Shown here: positions 33,297 through 43,884 of the stretch, piece after piece
Layout of the letters: the number at the start of each line of letters is the position of its first letter
Position numbering within the stretch: position 1 is the first letter of the stretch
Source of the DNA: Streptomyces sp. yr375
GTDB taxonomy: Bacteria > Actinomycetota > Actinomycetes > Streptomycetales > Streptomycetaceae
Assembly (NCBI RefSeq): GCF_900110755.1
Contig: NZ_FOFF01000016.1
Location: 1-64,000, forward strand
Length of the DNA: 64,000 bases
Reading direction: 5' to 3'
Made by a program: the position numbers and the translations under genes
Notes under the pieces: model-generated
Told to the model about the DNA's origin: nothing
Seen by the model: the letters and a program-made list of their open reading frames with translations, nothing else
Databases searched by the model: none

Positions 33297-33368
33297 TCCG
33301 CCGTGGGGTAGCGGCATCCCGCAGGCCTTTGGAGCCTTGAGACGCTGGTTCGAATCCAGCCGGCGGAG
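33297..33368 (+). tRNA. tRNA-Gln (anticodon TTG)
   Basis: The 72-base sequence folds into a full cloverleaf. Acceptor TCCGCCG (33297-33303) pairs with CGGCGGA (33361-33367), discriminator G33368. The anticodon loop CTTTGGA gives anticodon TTG between AGGC and GCCT, and the T-arm is GCTGG-TTCGAAT-CCAGC. CCA is not encoded. One C/T mismatch closes the anticodon stem. A terminator follows nine bases downstream. Confidence 0.95.
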
Positions 33369-33376
33369 CTGCTGAC

Positions 33377-33404
33377 CGGGCCCTGACTGCACAGTCAGGG
33401 CCCG
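33377..33404 (+). terminator. Terminator after tRNA-Gln
   Basis: Perfect 12-bp stem CGGGCCCTGACT / AGTCAGGGCCCG with loop GCAC, directly downstream of the tRNA and 73 bases before glmU. Confidence 0.88.
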
Positions 33405-33477
33405 CACTCATGTCCGCCATGAAACGCCCCGGTATCCTTCGGGTGTCCCCACCTCTCCACAGCCGAAGGGCAACTCC

Positions 33478-34926
33478 GTGAGCGCCATTCGCCCGGCAGC
33501 CGTCGTCGTACTCGCAGCGGGTGAGGGCACCCGTATGAAGTCGGCCATACCGAAGGTCCTCCACGAGATCTGCGGCCGCAGCCTCGTGGGCCATGTGCTG
33601 GCCGCCGCCGGCGAACTGGACCCGGAGAACCTGGTCGTCGTCGTCGGGCACGCGCGCGAGAAGGTCACCGCGCATCTCGCCGCGGTCGACTCCGCCGTAC
33701 GCACCGCCGTGCAGGAGGAGCAGAACGGCACGGGGCACGCCGTCCGGATGGGGCTGGAGCAGCTCGGCGGGGTTCTCGACGGGACCGTGGTGGTCGTCTG
33801 CGGCGACACCCCGCTGTTGACCGGCGCGACGCTGGCCGGGCTCGCCGCGACCCATCAGGCGGACGGCAACGCCGTGACCGTGCTGACCGCCGAGGTGCCG
33901 GACGCGACCGGGTACGGGCGGATCGTGCGGGACGACGTGTCCGGTGCGGTCACCGGGATCGTGGAGCACAAGGACGCGTCCGAGGCCGTGCTGGCGATCC
34001 GGGAGATCAACTCCGGGGTGTTCGCGTTCGACGGGCAGCTTCTGGCCGACGCGTTGAAGAGGGTGCGCACGGACAACAGCCAGGGTGAGGAGTACCTCAC
34101 CGATGTCCTCGGCATTCTGCGTGAGGCCGGTCACCGGGTCGGGGCGTCGGTCGCCGCCGACCACCGTGAGATCGCCGGGATCAACAACCGGGTGCAGTTG
34201 AGCGAGGCGCGCCGGATCCTCAACGACCGGCTGCTGACCGCCGCGATGCTGTCGGGCGTCACGGTGATCGACCCGGCGTCGACCTGGGTCGACGTCACGG
34301 TCACGTTCGAGCAGGACGCCGTCGTGCACCCGGGTACGCAGTTGCACGGCGCGACGCATCTCGGTGAGGGTGCGGAGGTCGGCCCCAACAGCCGGCTGAA
34401 GGACACCGTCGTGGGCGCGGGGGCCCGGGTCGACAACACGGTCGCCGACGGCGCCCGGGTCGGCGACCACGCGACCGTGGGGCCGTACGCGTATCTGCGG
34501 CCCGGCACCCGGCTCGGGGCGAAGGGCAAGATCGGCACGTACGTCGAGACGAAGAACGCCGCGATCGGTGAGGGTACGAAGGTCCCGCACCTGTCCTATG
34601 TGGGCGACGCGACGATCGGCGAGTACACCAACATCGGCGCGGCGAGCGTGTTCGTGAACTACGACGGACAGGACAAGCATCACACCACCGTCGGGTCGCA
34701 CTGCCGGACCGGTTCGGACAACATGTTTGTGGCTCCCGTCACCATCGGGGACGGCGCGTACACCGCCGCCGGCTCCGTGATCACGAAGGACGTGCCGCCC
34801 GGTTCGCTGGCCGTGGCCCGTGGTCAGCAGCGGAATATCGAGGGTTGGGTGGCGCGTAAGCGGCCGGGCAGCGCGGCGGCGAAGGCCGCGGAGCCCGCGT
34901 CCCGCCCGGAGGAAAGCGGAAGCTGA
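33478..34926 (+). CDS. glmU: Bifunctional N-acetyltransferase/uridylyltransferase GlmU
   Basis: 482 residues. The enzyme acetylates glucosamine-1-phosphate and couples it to UTP, giving UDP-GlcNAc for peptidoglycan. Residues 1-240 are the uridylyltransferase: VVLAAGEGTRMKSAIPKVLH is the nucleotide motif, then QNGTGHAV and CGDTPLL. The C-terminal left-handed beta-helix acetyltransferase has hexapeptide repeats and the SYVGDATIGEYTNIGA and FVNYDGQ motifs. A short charged tail ends the protein. The GTG start has GAAGGG seven bases upstream. It heads the housekeeping run glmU-prs, with prs 136 bases downstream. Confidence 0.97.
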   Translation: MSAIRPAAVVVLAAGEGTRMKSAIPKVLHEICGRSLVGHVLAAAGELDPENLVVVVGHAREKVTAHLAAVDSAVRTAVQEEQNGTGHAVRMGLEQLGGVLDGTVVVVCGDTPLLTGATLAGLAATHQADGNAVTVLTAEVPDATGYGRIVRDDVSGAVTGIVEHKDASEAVLAIREINSGVFAFDGQLLADALKRVRTDNSQGEEYLTDVLGILREAGHRVGASVAADHREIAGINNRVQLSEARRILNDRLLTAAMLSGVTVIDPASTWVDVTVTFEQDAVVHPGTQLHGATHLGEGAEVGPNSRLKDTVVGAGARVDNTVADGARVGDHATVGPYAYLRPGTRLGAKGKIGTYVETKNAAIGEGTKVPHLSYVGDATIGEYTNIGAASVFVNYDGQDKHHTTVGSHCRTGSDNMFVAPVTIGDGAYTAAGSVITKDVPPGSLAVARGQQRNIEGWVARKRPGSAAAKAAEPASRPEESGS

Positions 34927-35062
34927 CCCGAAACAGGCGCGTCGGACACGGCGTACCGTGATAAGCACACACCCGCACCCCACCAGCCAGGACACGGCCC
35001 CGTCACGCCCAGTGGCGCGGTCTCTCGACACCCTGGCTGAACACCTCTGAGGAGACAGTGCT

Positions 35063-36037
35063 GTGACCGGGATCAAGACGACCGGCGAGAAGAAGATGAT
35101 GTTCTTCTCCGGCCGCGCCCACCCCGAGCTTGCCGAGGAGGTCGCCCACCAACTGGGGGTCGGGGTCGTCCCGACGAAGGCCTTCGATTTCGCCAACGGC
35201 GAGATCTATGTCCGTTACCAGGAGTCGGCCCGCGGCGCGGACTGCTTCCTGATCCAGAGCCACACCGCTCCGATCAACAAGTGGATCATGGAGCAGTTGA
35301 TCATGATCGATGCGTTGAAGCGGGCTTCGGCGCGTTCGATCACGGTCATCGTGCCCTTCTACGGTTATGCGCGTCAGGACAAGAAGCACCGTGGGCGGGA
35401 GCCGATCTCGGCCCGTCTGATCGCGGACATGATGAAGACGGCGGGTGCGCACCGGATCCTGACCGTGGATCTCCACACGGACCAGATCCAGGGCTTCTTC
35501 GACGGCCCCGTGGATCATCTGTTCGCCCTGCCGCTCCTCGCGGACTACGTGGGCAGCAAGGTGGATCGCGAGAAGCTGACGGTCGTCTCGCCGGACGCCG
35601 GTCGGGTGCGCGTCGCCGACCGCTGGTGCGACCGGCTGGGCGCGCCGCTGGCGATCGTGCACAAGCGGCGCGACAAGGACGTGGCGAACCAGGTGACCGT
35701 CCACGAGGTCGTGGGCGAGGTCAAGGGCCGGGTGTGCGTCCTGGTCGACGACATGATCGACACCGGTGGCACGATCTGCGCGGCGGCGGACGCCCTGTTC
35801 GCGCACGGCGCGGAGGACGTCATCGTGACGGCGACGCACGGTGTGCTGTCGGGTCCGGCGGCCGACCGGCTGAAGAACTCGAAGGTGAGCGAGTTCATCT
35901 TCACCAACACGCTGCCCACGCCGGGCGAGCTGGAGGTGGACAAGATCACCGTGCTGTCGATCGCGCCGACGATCGCGAACGCGGTGCGCGAGGTCTTCGA
36001 GGACGGCTCGGTGACGAGCCTCTTCGACGAGCAGTGA
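35063..36037 (+). CDS. prs: Ribose-phosphate pyrophosphokinase
   Basis: 324 residues, normal for class I PRPP synthetases, which make phosphoribosyl pyrophosphate for nucleotides, His and Trp. Visible motifs are FDFANGEIYVRY, the ATP-binding flexible loop (YGYARQDKKHRGREPISAR), DLHTDQIQGFF, and the PRPP-binding loop VCVLVDDMIDTGGTI. GTG 35063 follows GGAGACA eight bases earlier. The glmU-prs order is conserved in actinobacteria and links two UTP/PRPP-consuming pathways. Confidence 0.97.
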   Translation: MTGIKTTGEKKMMFFSGRAHPELAEEVAHQLGVGVVPTKAFDFANGEIYVRYQESARGADCFLIQSHTAPINKWIMEQLIMIDALKRASARSITVIVPFYGYARQDKKHRGREPISARLIADMMKTAGAHRILTVDLHTDQIQGFFDGPVDHLFALPLLADYVGSKVDREKLTVVSPDAGRVRVADRWCDRLGAPLAIVHKRRDKDVANQVTVHEVVGEVKGRVCVLVDDMIDTGGTICAAADALFAHGAEDVIVTATHGVLSGPAADRLKNSKVSEFIFTNTLPTPGELEVDKITVLSIAPTIANAVREVFEDGSVTSLFDEQ

Positions 36038-36092
36038 GCGACGGTCGTTTCTAGCGGCCGTGCTTGACCGTGTTGCTTGATCGATTTTTCTG

Positions 36093-36141
36093 CGGCCTCC
36101 CCGCCGAGTAGACTGCCCCAGTTGCTCGGCGAGGGAGGCCG
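36093..36141 (+). promoter_or_regulatory. Long inverted repeat upstream of the L25 gene
   Basis: CGGCCTCCCCGCCGAG (36093-36108) pairs with CTCGGCGAGGGAGGCCG (36125-36141) except for one bulged base, around a 16-base loop. It lies between prs and the L25 gene, 98 bases before the L25 start. No T-run follows. It could be the prs terminator or a leader element controlling L25; the sequence does not decide. Confidence 0.6.
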
Positions 36142-36239
36142 TACCCATGGGTGCGGCGGTCCGTTATCGACGCGCTCTTCGTAGCAGGCCGATGGTTTGG
36201 CCGGGTGACCACCTTTCCCCAGTTCTACGAGGAGTGAAC

Positions 36240-36824
36240 ATGGCTGAGATCAAGCTGGCCGGCGAGACCCGCGACGAGTTCGGCAAGGGCGCCTCCCGGC
36301 GTATCCGGCGTGCCGGCCAGGTCCCCGCGGTGGTCTACGGGCACGGTGTCGAGCCCCTGCACATCACGCTGCCGGGCCACCAGCTCCAGCTCGCCCTGCG
36401 CACCCCGAACGTCCTGCTCAGCCTGGAGATCGAGGGCAAGACCCAGCTCGCGATCCCGAAGGCCGTGCAGCGCGGCAAGGTCTCGCGCGCCCTGGAGCAC
36501 GTCGACCTGCTCACCGTGAAGCGCGGCGAGAAGGTCAACGTCGAGGTCTTCGTGCACACCGAGGGCGACCTGGCCCCGGGCGCGTACCTGCTCGAGCACG
36601 TGCTGAGCACGCTGACCGTCGAGACCGAGGCGACCCACATCCCCGAGTCGGTCACCGTCTCCATCGCGGGCCTCGAGGCCGGCGCGGCCATCCTCGCCAA
36701 GGACATCCCGCTGCCCGAGGGCACCACGCTGGCGATCGACGAGGACGCGGTCGTCCTTCAGGTCCTGGCCGCGCAGGCGGAGGAGGCCCCGGCGGACGCC
36801 GAGGGCGAGGGCTCCGAGGCCTGA
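36240..36824 (+). CDS. rplY: Ribosomal protein L25 (long Ctc/TL5 form)
   Basis: 194 residues. Residues 1-90 are the 5S-rRNA-binding L25 domain (KGASRRIRRAGQVPAVVYGHG), followed by the TL5-type C-terminal beta domain (VNVEVFVHTEGDLAPGAYLLE) and an acidic Glu/Ala tail. Long L25 forms are associated with stress (Ctc). The start ATG 36240 has GAGGAG five bases upstream; an in-frame start 93 bases earlier runs through the inverted repeat and is unlikely. It precedes pth, a common pairing that joins ribosome assembly with release of peptidyl-tRNA. Confidence 0.96.
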   Translation: MAEIKLAGETRDEFGKGASRRIRRAGQVPAVVYGHGVEPLHITLPGHQLQLALRTPNVLLSLEIEGKTQLAIPKAVQRGKVSRALEHVDLLTVKRGEKVNVEVFVHTEGDLAPGAYLLEHVLSTLTVETEATHIPESVTVSIAGLEAGAAILAKDIPLPEGTTLAIDEDAVVLQVLAAQAEEAPADAEGEGSEA

Positions 36825-36847
36825 TCCTCGGGCTTCAGTAGTTCTGT

Positions 36848-36882
36848 CAGCCGCTGCCCCTTCGGTTTCGGGGCGGCGGCTG
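36848..36882 (+). terminator. Hairpin terminator after L25
   Basis: CAGCCGCTGCCCC (36848-36860) pairs with GGGGCGGCGGCTG (36870-36882), with one G-T pair and a 9-base loop, 24 bases after the L25 stop. Confidence 0.75.
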
Positions 36883-36907
36883 GCGCGTATCCGCGTATCA
36901 AGGAGAC

Positions 36908-37510
36908 ATGGACGTGACGACCGACGCGAACGCGCCCTGGCTGATCGTGGGGCTCGGCAATCCCGGTCCGGAGTACGCCATGAACCGGCACAACGTCGGT
37001 TTCATGGTGGCCGATCTGCTGGCCGAGCGGATCGGGGGGAGGTTCAAGCGGGCGGGCAAGGCGCAGGCGCAGGTCGTCGAGGGGCGGATCGGTCCGCCGG
37101 GGACGGGCAGCCGGCGGGTGGTGCTGACGAAGCCGATGTCGTTCATGAACCTGTCGGGCGGCCCGGTGAACGCGCTGCGCGACTTCTACAAGGTGCCGCT
37201 GTCGAACGTCCTCGCCGTCCACGACGAGCTGGACATCGACTACGGCGTGCTGCGGCTGAAGCTGGGCGGCGGCGACAACGGGCACAACGGGCTGAAGTCG
37301 ATGACGAAGGCGATGAGCGCGGAGTATCACCGGGTGCGGTTCGGGATCGGGCGGCCGCCGGGGCGGATGCAGGTGGCGGACTTCGTGCTGAAGGACTTCT
37401 CGTCGGCCGAGCGCAAGGAACTGGACTACTTCGTGGACCGGGCGGCCGACGCGGTGGAGGCGCTGGTTTTGGAGGGCCTGGAACGGGCGCAGACCACGTA
37501 CAACTCGTGA
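36908..37510 (+). CDS. pth: Peptidyl-tRNA hydrolase
   Basis: 200 residues. It frees tRNAs from peptides after premature ribosome drop-off. The family residues are present: LIVGLGNPGPEY (Asn substrate contact), catalytic His in RHNVGF, KPMSFMNLSG, Asp in HDELDI, and GGGDNGHNGLKS. AAGGAGAC stands right before the ATG. The gene follows the L25 terminator closely, so it may have its own promoter in a 25-base gap or depend on readthrough. Confidence 0.97.
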   Translation: MDVTTDANAPWLIVGLGNPGPEYAMNRHNVGFMVADLLAERIGGRFKRAGKAQAQVVEGRIGPPGTGSRRVVLTKPMSFMNLSGGPVNALRDFYKVPLSNVLAVHDELDIDYGVLRLKLGGGDNGHNGLKSMTKAMSAEYHRVRFGIGRPPGRMQVADFVLKDFSSAERKELDYFVDRAADAVEALVLEGLERAQTTYNS

Positions 37511-37599
37511 CCGACTCCCGCCGTATCGCCTGCCTTGTCGCCCGATGTATCGCCCCCCTTGTCGCCCGCCGAGGTTGACGCGCCGCCGGGCCGTGGCCA

Positions 37600-38172
37600 A
37601 TGATCCCGGCCATGCCTGCCACAGCAGCATCCCCGTCCCATCGCCGTAGGGGCTCCTCGCACAAGGCCCGTAAGGCCCACAGGGCTCGCAGAGCCGGCAG
37701 GAGTCAGAAGGCTTCCGCCGCCGCGCTGCGGTTCGGGCGGCTCGCCGCCATGGGCGCGGTCGCCGGGCTGCTCCTGGTGGCGGGGGTGTGGGGGTCCTGG
37801 GGGACGGCGTACCAGGTGATGCTGACGAAGGGGCGGGAGCAGGGCACGGTCGCGGTGACGCGGTGCGGCGAGGACACCTGTGCCGGCCCGTACACGCCGG
37901 TGTCGGCGGGGTCGACGGCACGCGCGCGCGTGGTGCTCGAGAAGTCGGTGGCGGTGCGCACGGGGCGGACGTACCCGGTGGTGCTCAAGCCCGGCGGCGT
38001 CGAGGCGGTGCGGTCGGGTCCGGCGGGGATCCTGTTCGCGTGGGTTCCGCTGGGCGGGGCGCTGCTGCTGGCGTCGGTGGTGGTCGCGGGCGGGCTGGGG
38101 CGGATCCGCTTCGGGTGGGTGCTGGCGGGGTCGGGGATGGCGCTGCTGACGGCGGCGTTCGTGACGCTCTGA
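37600..38172 (+). CDS. Conserved two-segment membrane protein, unknown function
   Basis: 190 residues. The first 45 are very basic (Arg/Lys/His-rich, cytoplasmic). A membrane segment follows (MGAVAGLLLVAGVWGSWG), then an extracytoplasmic domain of about 80 residues with a Cys pair (RCGEDTCAGPY), and two closely spaced C-terminal segments (GILFAWVPLGGALLLASVVV, VLAGSGMALLTAAFV). I do not recognise a family. No ribosome site is visible before ATG 37600 (37612 is the alternative), which suggests a leaderless message. It ends against ppc with a strong shared hairpin. Confidence 0.75.
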   Translation: MIPAMPATAASPSHRRRGSSHKARKAHRARRAGRSQKASAAALRFGRLAAMGAVAGLLLVAGVWGSWGTAYQVMLTKGREQGTVAVTRCGEDTCAGPYTPVSAGSTARARVVLEKSVAVRTGRTYPVVLKPGGVEAVRSGPAGILFAWVPLGGALLLASVVVAGGLGRIRFGWVLAGSGMALLTAAFVTL

Positions 38173-38223
38173 CGGTCCGACGCTCTTACGGTCCCGGGCT
38201 GGTCCGGGGCCGGTCGGTGAAAC

Positions 38224-38256
38224 GTAAGGGGCGGCCTCCAAGGAGGCCGCCCCTTA
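38224..38256. terminator. Bidirectional hairpin terminator before ppc 3' end
   Basis: Perfect 15-bp stem GTAAGGGGCGGCCTC / GAGGCCGCCCCTTAC with loop CAAG, between the convergent stops at 38172 and 38288. Confidence 0.9.
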
Positions 38257-38287
38257 CATGGTGTCCGCTAGATGGTGTCCGCGTGGG

Positions 38288-41041
<2,754 letters not shown>

Positions 41042-41252
41042 AGGTGCGGCTCCTTGCAGTGTTGAAGCTCGTCCGGGAGGGAACCCGGAGGCCGTCCGGC
41101 GCGGCGGACATCGCGTGGACGTCGTCGCATGAGGACCGGGCATCCGGGAAGAAAACAGAACGGACCGCGCTGTCCGACCGCCTCCAAGGATAGGTGTCCA
41201 CGGGGACGCGCAGATGGGCGGGCTCTTGCCGCCCGGCCGGGCACTGCCATAC

Positions 41253-41299
41253 TTACGATGCCGTAGGTTACGGAACCGTAGGAATTTCGGCACGGTTCC
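41253..41299 (+). promoter_or_regulatory. Tandem operator repeats upstream of the desaturase-TetR operon
   Basis: Two adjacent 15-bp copies of TTACGnnnCCGTAGG (41253-41267 and 41268-41282), each containing the inverted repeat TACG-N4-CGTA. A further inverted repeat GGAACCGT (41272-41279) / ACGGTTCC (41292-41299) overlaps the second copy. The block sits 47-93 bases before the desaturase ATG, the expected place for an operator of the TetR regulator encoded downstream. Binding is inferred. Confidence 0.7.
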
Positions 41300-41345
41300 C
41301 GCGGTACGGCATCTCCCTCAATCCCAGACCCCCCAGGGGACGCGC

Positions 41346-42356
41346 ATGACCACAGGCTCCAACGTGATCGAAGACCCTTCGCAGGCGCCCGACGACAGCC
41401 CTGCGCCGCTGGCCACCCTGGGTGGCGAGCAGAAGCGTTCGATCGAGCAGATCACGCTGCTGATCTTCATCGTCGTCCCGTTCCTGGCGGTGCTGGCGGC
41501 GGTGCCGCTGGCCTGGGGCTGGGGGGTGAGCTGGCTGGACATCGGCCTGCTGGTCTTCATGTACTTCCTCGGGTGCCACGGCATCACGATCGGCTTCCAC
41601 CGGTACTTCACGCACGGTTCGTTCAAGGCGAAGCGGCCGCTGCGGATCGCGCTGGCGGTCATGGGGTCGATGGCGGTGGAGGGGCCGCTGGTGCGCTGGG
41701 TGGCGGATCACCGCAAGCATCACAAGTTCTCGGACGCGGAGGGCGACCCGCATTCGCCGTGGCGGTTCGGGGAGACGGTGCCGGCGCTGATGAAGGGCTT
41801 GTGGTGGGCGCACATCGCCTGGATGTTCGACGAGGAGCAGACGCCGCAGGACAAGTACGCGCCGGATCTGATCAGGGACCCGGCGATCCGGGCGATCTCG
41901 CGGCAGTTCATCTTCTGGACGATGCTGTCGCTGGCGCTGCCGCCGCTGGTGGGCGGGCTGGTGACGATGTCGTGGTGGGGCGCGTTCACGGCGTTCTTCT
42001 GGGGCTCGCTGGTGCGGGTGGCGCTGCTGCACCACGTCACGTGGTCGATCAACTCGATCTGTCACGCGGTGGGCAAGCGGCCGTTCAAGTCGCGGGACCG
42101 GTCGGGCAACGTGTGGTGGCTGGCGGTCCTGTCGTGCGGCGAGTCCTGGCACAACCTGCACCACGCCGACCCGACGTCGGCGCGGCACGGGGTGGAGCGC
42201 GGGCAGGTGGACTCCTCGGCGCGCTTCATCCGGTGGTTCGAGATGCTCGGATGGGCGTACGACGTGCGCTGGCCGTCACGCTCGCGTATCGATTCGCGCC
42301 GGAACACGGGTGAGGGCGGCTCCCGGCGGGGGAAGGCGACCGCCGAGGCGGCATGA
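41346..42356 (+). CDS. Membrane acyl-CoA/acyl-lipid delta-9-type fatty acid desaturase
   Basis: 336 residues with the three histidine boxes of di-iron membrane desaturases: HRYFTH (85-90), HRKHH (122-126) and HNLHH (near 258). Two hydrophobic pairs give four membrane segments (IFIVVPFLAVLAAVPLAWGW and the IFWTMLSLALPPLVGGLV region). It introduces a double bond into saturated acyl chains and so tunes membrane fluidity. AGGGGA lies five bases before the ATG. Its stop overlaps the start of a TetR gene (ATGA), which together with the tandem operator upstream points to an autoregulated desaturase switch. Confidence 0.93.
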   Translation: MTTGSNVIEDPSQAPDDSPAPLATLGGEQKRSIEQITLLIFIVVPFLAVLAAVPLAWGWGVSWLDIGLLVFMYFLGCHGITIGFHRYFTHGSFKAKRPLRIALAVMGSMAVEGPLVRWVADHRKHHKFSDAEGDPHSPWRFGETVPALMKGLWWAHIAWMFDEEQTPQDKYAPDLIRDPAIRAISRQFIFWTMLSLALPPLVGGLVTMSWWGAFTAFFWGSLVRVALLHHVTWSINSICHAVGKRPFKSRDRSGNVWWLAVLSCGESWHNLHHADPTSARHGVERGQVDSSARFIRWFEMLGWAYDVRWPSRSRIDSRRNTGEGGSRRGKATAEAA

Positions 42357-43039
42357 TTGACGGCGTGGCGACCGACTCCAGCAGTACCTCCAGTCCCAGC
42401 GGTGACGCGAAGCCGCGGCGTGCGCGTCGCACCCGTATGACGGGGGCGGAGCGTCGGCAGCAGTTGCTGGAGATCGGTCGCACCCTGTTCGCGGCGAAAG
42501 GCTTCGAGGGCACGTCGGTGGAGGAGATCGCGGCGAAGGCCGGGGTGTCCAAGCCGGTGGTGTACGAGCACTTCGGCGGCAAGGAGGGTTTGTACGCGGT
42601 GGTCGTGGACCGCGAGATGCGCCGCCTCCTGGACATGGTGACGTCGTCGCTCACGGCGGGCCACCCCCGGGAACTGTGCGAGCAGGCGGCTTTCGCGCTC
42701 CTCGACTACATCGAGGAGTACACGGACGGTTTCCGCATCCTGGTCCGCGACTCCCCGATCCCCCAGTCGACGGGTTCCTTCGCCTCGCTGATCTCGGACA
42801 TCGCGACGCAGGTGGAGGACATCCTCGGCCGCGAGTTCAAGAGCCGCGGCTTCGACCCGAAACTGGCCCCGCTGTACGCCCAGGCTTTGGTCGGCATGGT
42901 CGCCCTGACCGGCCAGTGGTGGCTGGACGTCCGTCGCCCGAAGAAGGCGGAGGTGGCGGCCCACCTGGTCAACCTGGCCTGGCACGGCCTGGACGGTCTG
43001 GAGGCCAGACCCCGCCTGATAGGCCACCGCAAGGCGTGA
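42353..43039 (+). CDS. TetR-family regulator, probable control of the desaturase
   Basis: 228 residues. Residues 30-75 are the TetR HTH (RRQQLLEIGRTLFAAKGFEG, VEEIAAKAGVSKPVVYEHFG); the rest is the ligand-binding domain with a TetR_C-like end (LVNLAWHGLDGL). The first 28 residues are a Ser/Arg-rich tail. It overlaps the desaturase by four bases and should be made with it; GTG 42365 is a possible shorter start. By analogy with DesT/FasR-type regulators it may sense acyl-CoA and bind the tandem TTACGnnnCCGTAGG sites. Confidence 0.9.
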   Translation: MIDGVATDSSSTSSPSGDAKPRRARRTRMTGAERRQQLLEIGRTLFAAKGFEGTSVEEIAAKAGVSKPVVYEHFGGKEGLYAVVVDREMRRLLDMVTSSLTAGHPRELCEQAAFALLDYIEEYTDGFRILVRDSPIPQSTGSFASLISDIATQVEDILGREFKSRGFDPKLAPLYAQALVGMVALTGQWWLDVRRPKKAEVAAHLVNLAWHGLDGLEARPRLIGHRKA

Positions 43040-43085
43040 CCCGCACACACGTTCTTCACGCCGCATAAAAGAGTTAAGCAATCAC

Positions 43086-43105
43086 GCACAAGATTAACCT
43101 TGTGC
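43086..43105 (+). promoter_or_regulatory. Palindromic operator of the RelBE-type module
   Basis: GCACAAG-ATTAAC-CTTGTGC, a perfect 7-bp inverted repeat with an AT-rich centre, 12 bases before the antitoxin ATG. It overlaps where the -10 region of a leaderless promoter must lie, as expected for autorepression by antitoxin/toxin complexes. Confidence 0.7.
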
Positions 43106-43117
43106 CACCATCGACTC

Positions 43118-43369
43118 ATGACTGAGATCACGATCAGCGCAGCCCGTGCCCAGCTCGGCGACCTGGTCCGGCGCGCCGCCCACAGCCGCGAGACCATCGC
43201 CCTCACCGACCACGGGCACGTGGCCGCGCTGCTCGTCTCGCCGCAGGTGATAGAGGATCTCGAAGACTCGCTGGCTCTCGCGGACTACCTGCGGCGCAAG
43301 GCGGAAGGCACGCTGGAAGCGGGCATCCCCCACGAGGAAGTCGGACGCATGCTGGGGCTGCGTCCGTGA
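43118..43369 (+). CDS. Phd/YefM-type antitoxin
   Basis: 83 residues: an N-terminal Phd/YefM fold (ITISAARAQLGDLVRRAAHS, ETIALTDHGHVAALLVSP) that binds DNA as a dimer, and a helical C-terminal part that should wrap the toxin. There is no ribosome site before ATG 43118, so translation is probably leaderless. The in-frame start at 43100 lies inside the palindrome and is unlikely. Overlaps the toxin gene by four bases (GTGA). Confidence 0.92.
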   Translation: MTEITISAARAQLGDLVRRAAHSRETIALTDHGHVAALLVSPQVIEDLEDSLALADYLRRKAEGTLEAGIPHEEVGRMLGLRP

Positions 43370-43614
43370 CGTATCGCATCGTCTGGGAACCGGCCGCGAC
43401 GGACGCGGCCGTACGGTTCCTCAAGGACGACCCGACCGGCCTCGCCGCCGTGTACGAAGCCGTCGACGCACTCGCCGAGTCGCCGCGCCCCCTTCACTCC
43501 TTCACCTATGGGGTGAACATCCGCCGCCTGCGCGTCGGTGGTTACCGCGTCCTCTACCTGATCGACGACGAGGTGATCCACATCCTCGTCACCCACCCGG
43601 GCCGGACACCGTAG
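43366..43614 (+). CDS. RelE-family toxin
   Basis: 82 residues with the RelE/ParE fold pattern: YRIVWEPAATDAAVRFL, a helix pair, then the strands IRRLRVGGYRVLYLIDDEVIHILVTHPG. The Arg-x-x-x-Gly-x-Tyr-Arg motif is that of RelE-type ribosome-dependent mRNA endonucleases. The GTG start overlaps the antitoxin stop, so synthesis is coupled. The module appears complete. Confidence 0.92.
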   Translation: MTYRIVWEPAATDAAVRFLKDDPTGLAAVYEAVDALAESPRPLHSFTYGVNIRRLRVGGYRVLYLIDDEVIHILVTHPGRTP

Positions 43615-43652
43615 GGTCCGGCCCCGGCACGCCGTCCGGTCGACCGCGCCCG

Positions 43653-43826
43653 TCAGTGCTTGAAGGTGTCCTTGGCCTTCTCCTTCGCCTGGCGGGCGTC
43701 GCCCTTCGCCTGGCCGGCGCGGCCCTCGGCCTCCATGCTCTCGTTGCCGACGGCCTTGCCGAGCATCTCCTTGGCCTTGCCCTTGGCCTGTTCCTTCTTG
43801 GCCTTGGCCTTCTCGTCCTTCGCCAT
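43653..43826 (-). CDS. CsbD-family stress protein
   Basis: 57 residues, Lys/Ala-rich and helical: it opens MAKDEKAKAKKEQAKGKAKE, contains EMLGKAVGNESMEAEGRAGQ, and ends AKDTFKH. This is the CsbD/YjbJ pattern; members are usually induced by general stress sigma factors, and their biochemical role is unknown. The start ATG 43826 has GGGAGTGA upstream. Convergent with the RelE gene, 38 bases away. Confidence 0.9.
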   Translation of the reverse strand: MAKDEKAKAKKEQAKGKAKEMLGKAVGNESMEAEGRAGQAKGDARQAKEKAKDTFKH

Positions 43827-43884
43827 CGTGGGTCACTCCCGTCACATCGGCTGCGAGCCTCCCAGGTATCCCTGAGCGGACCGC

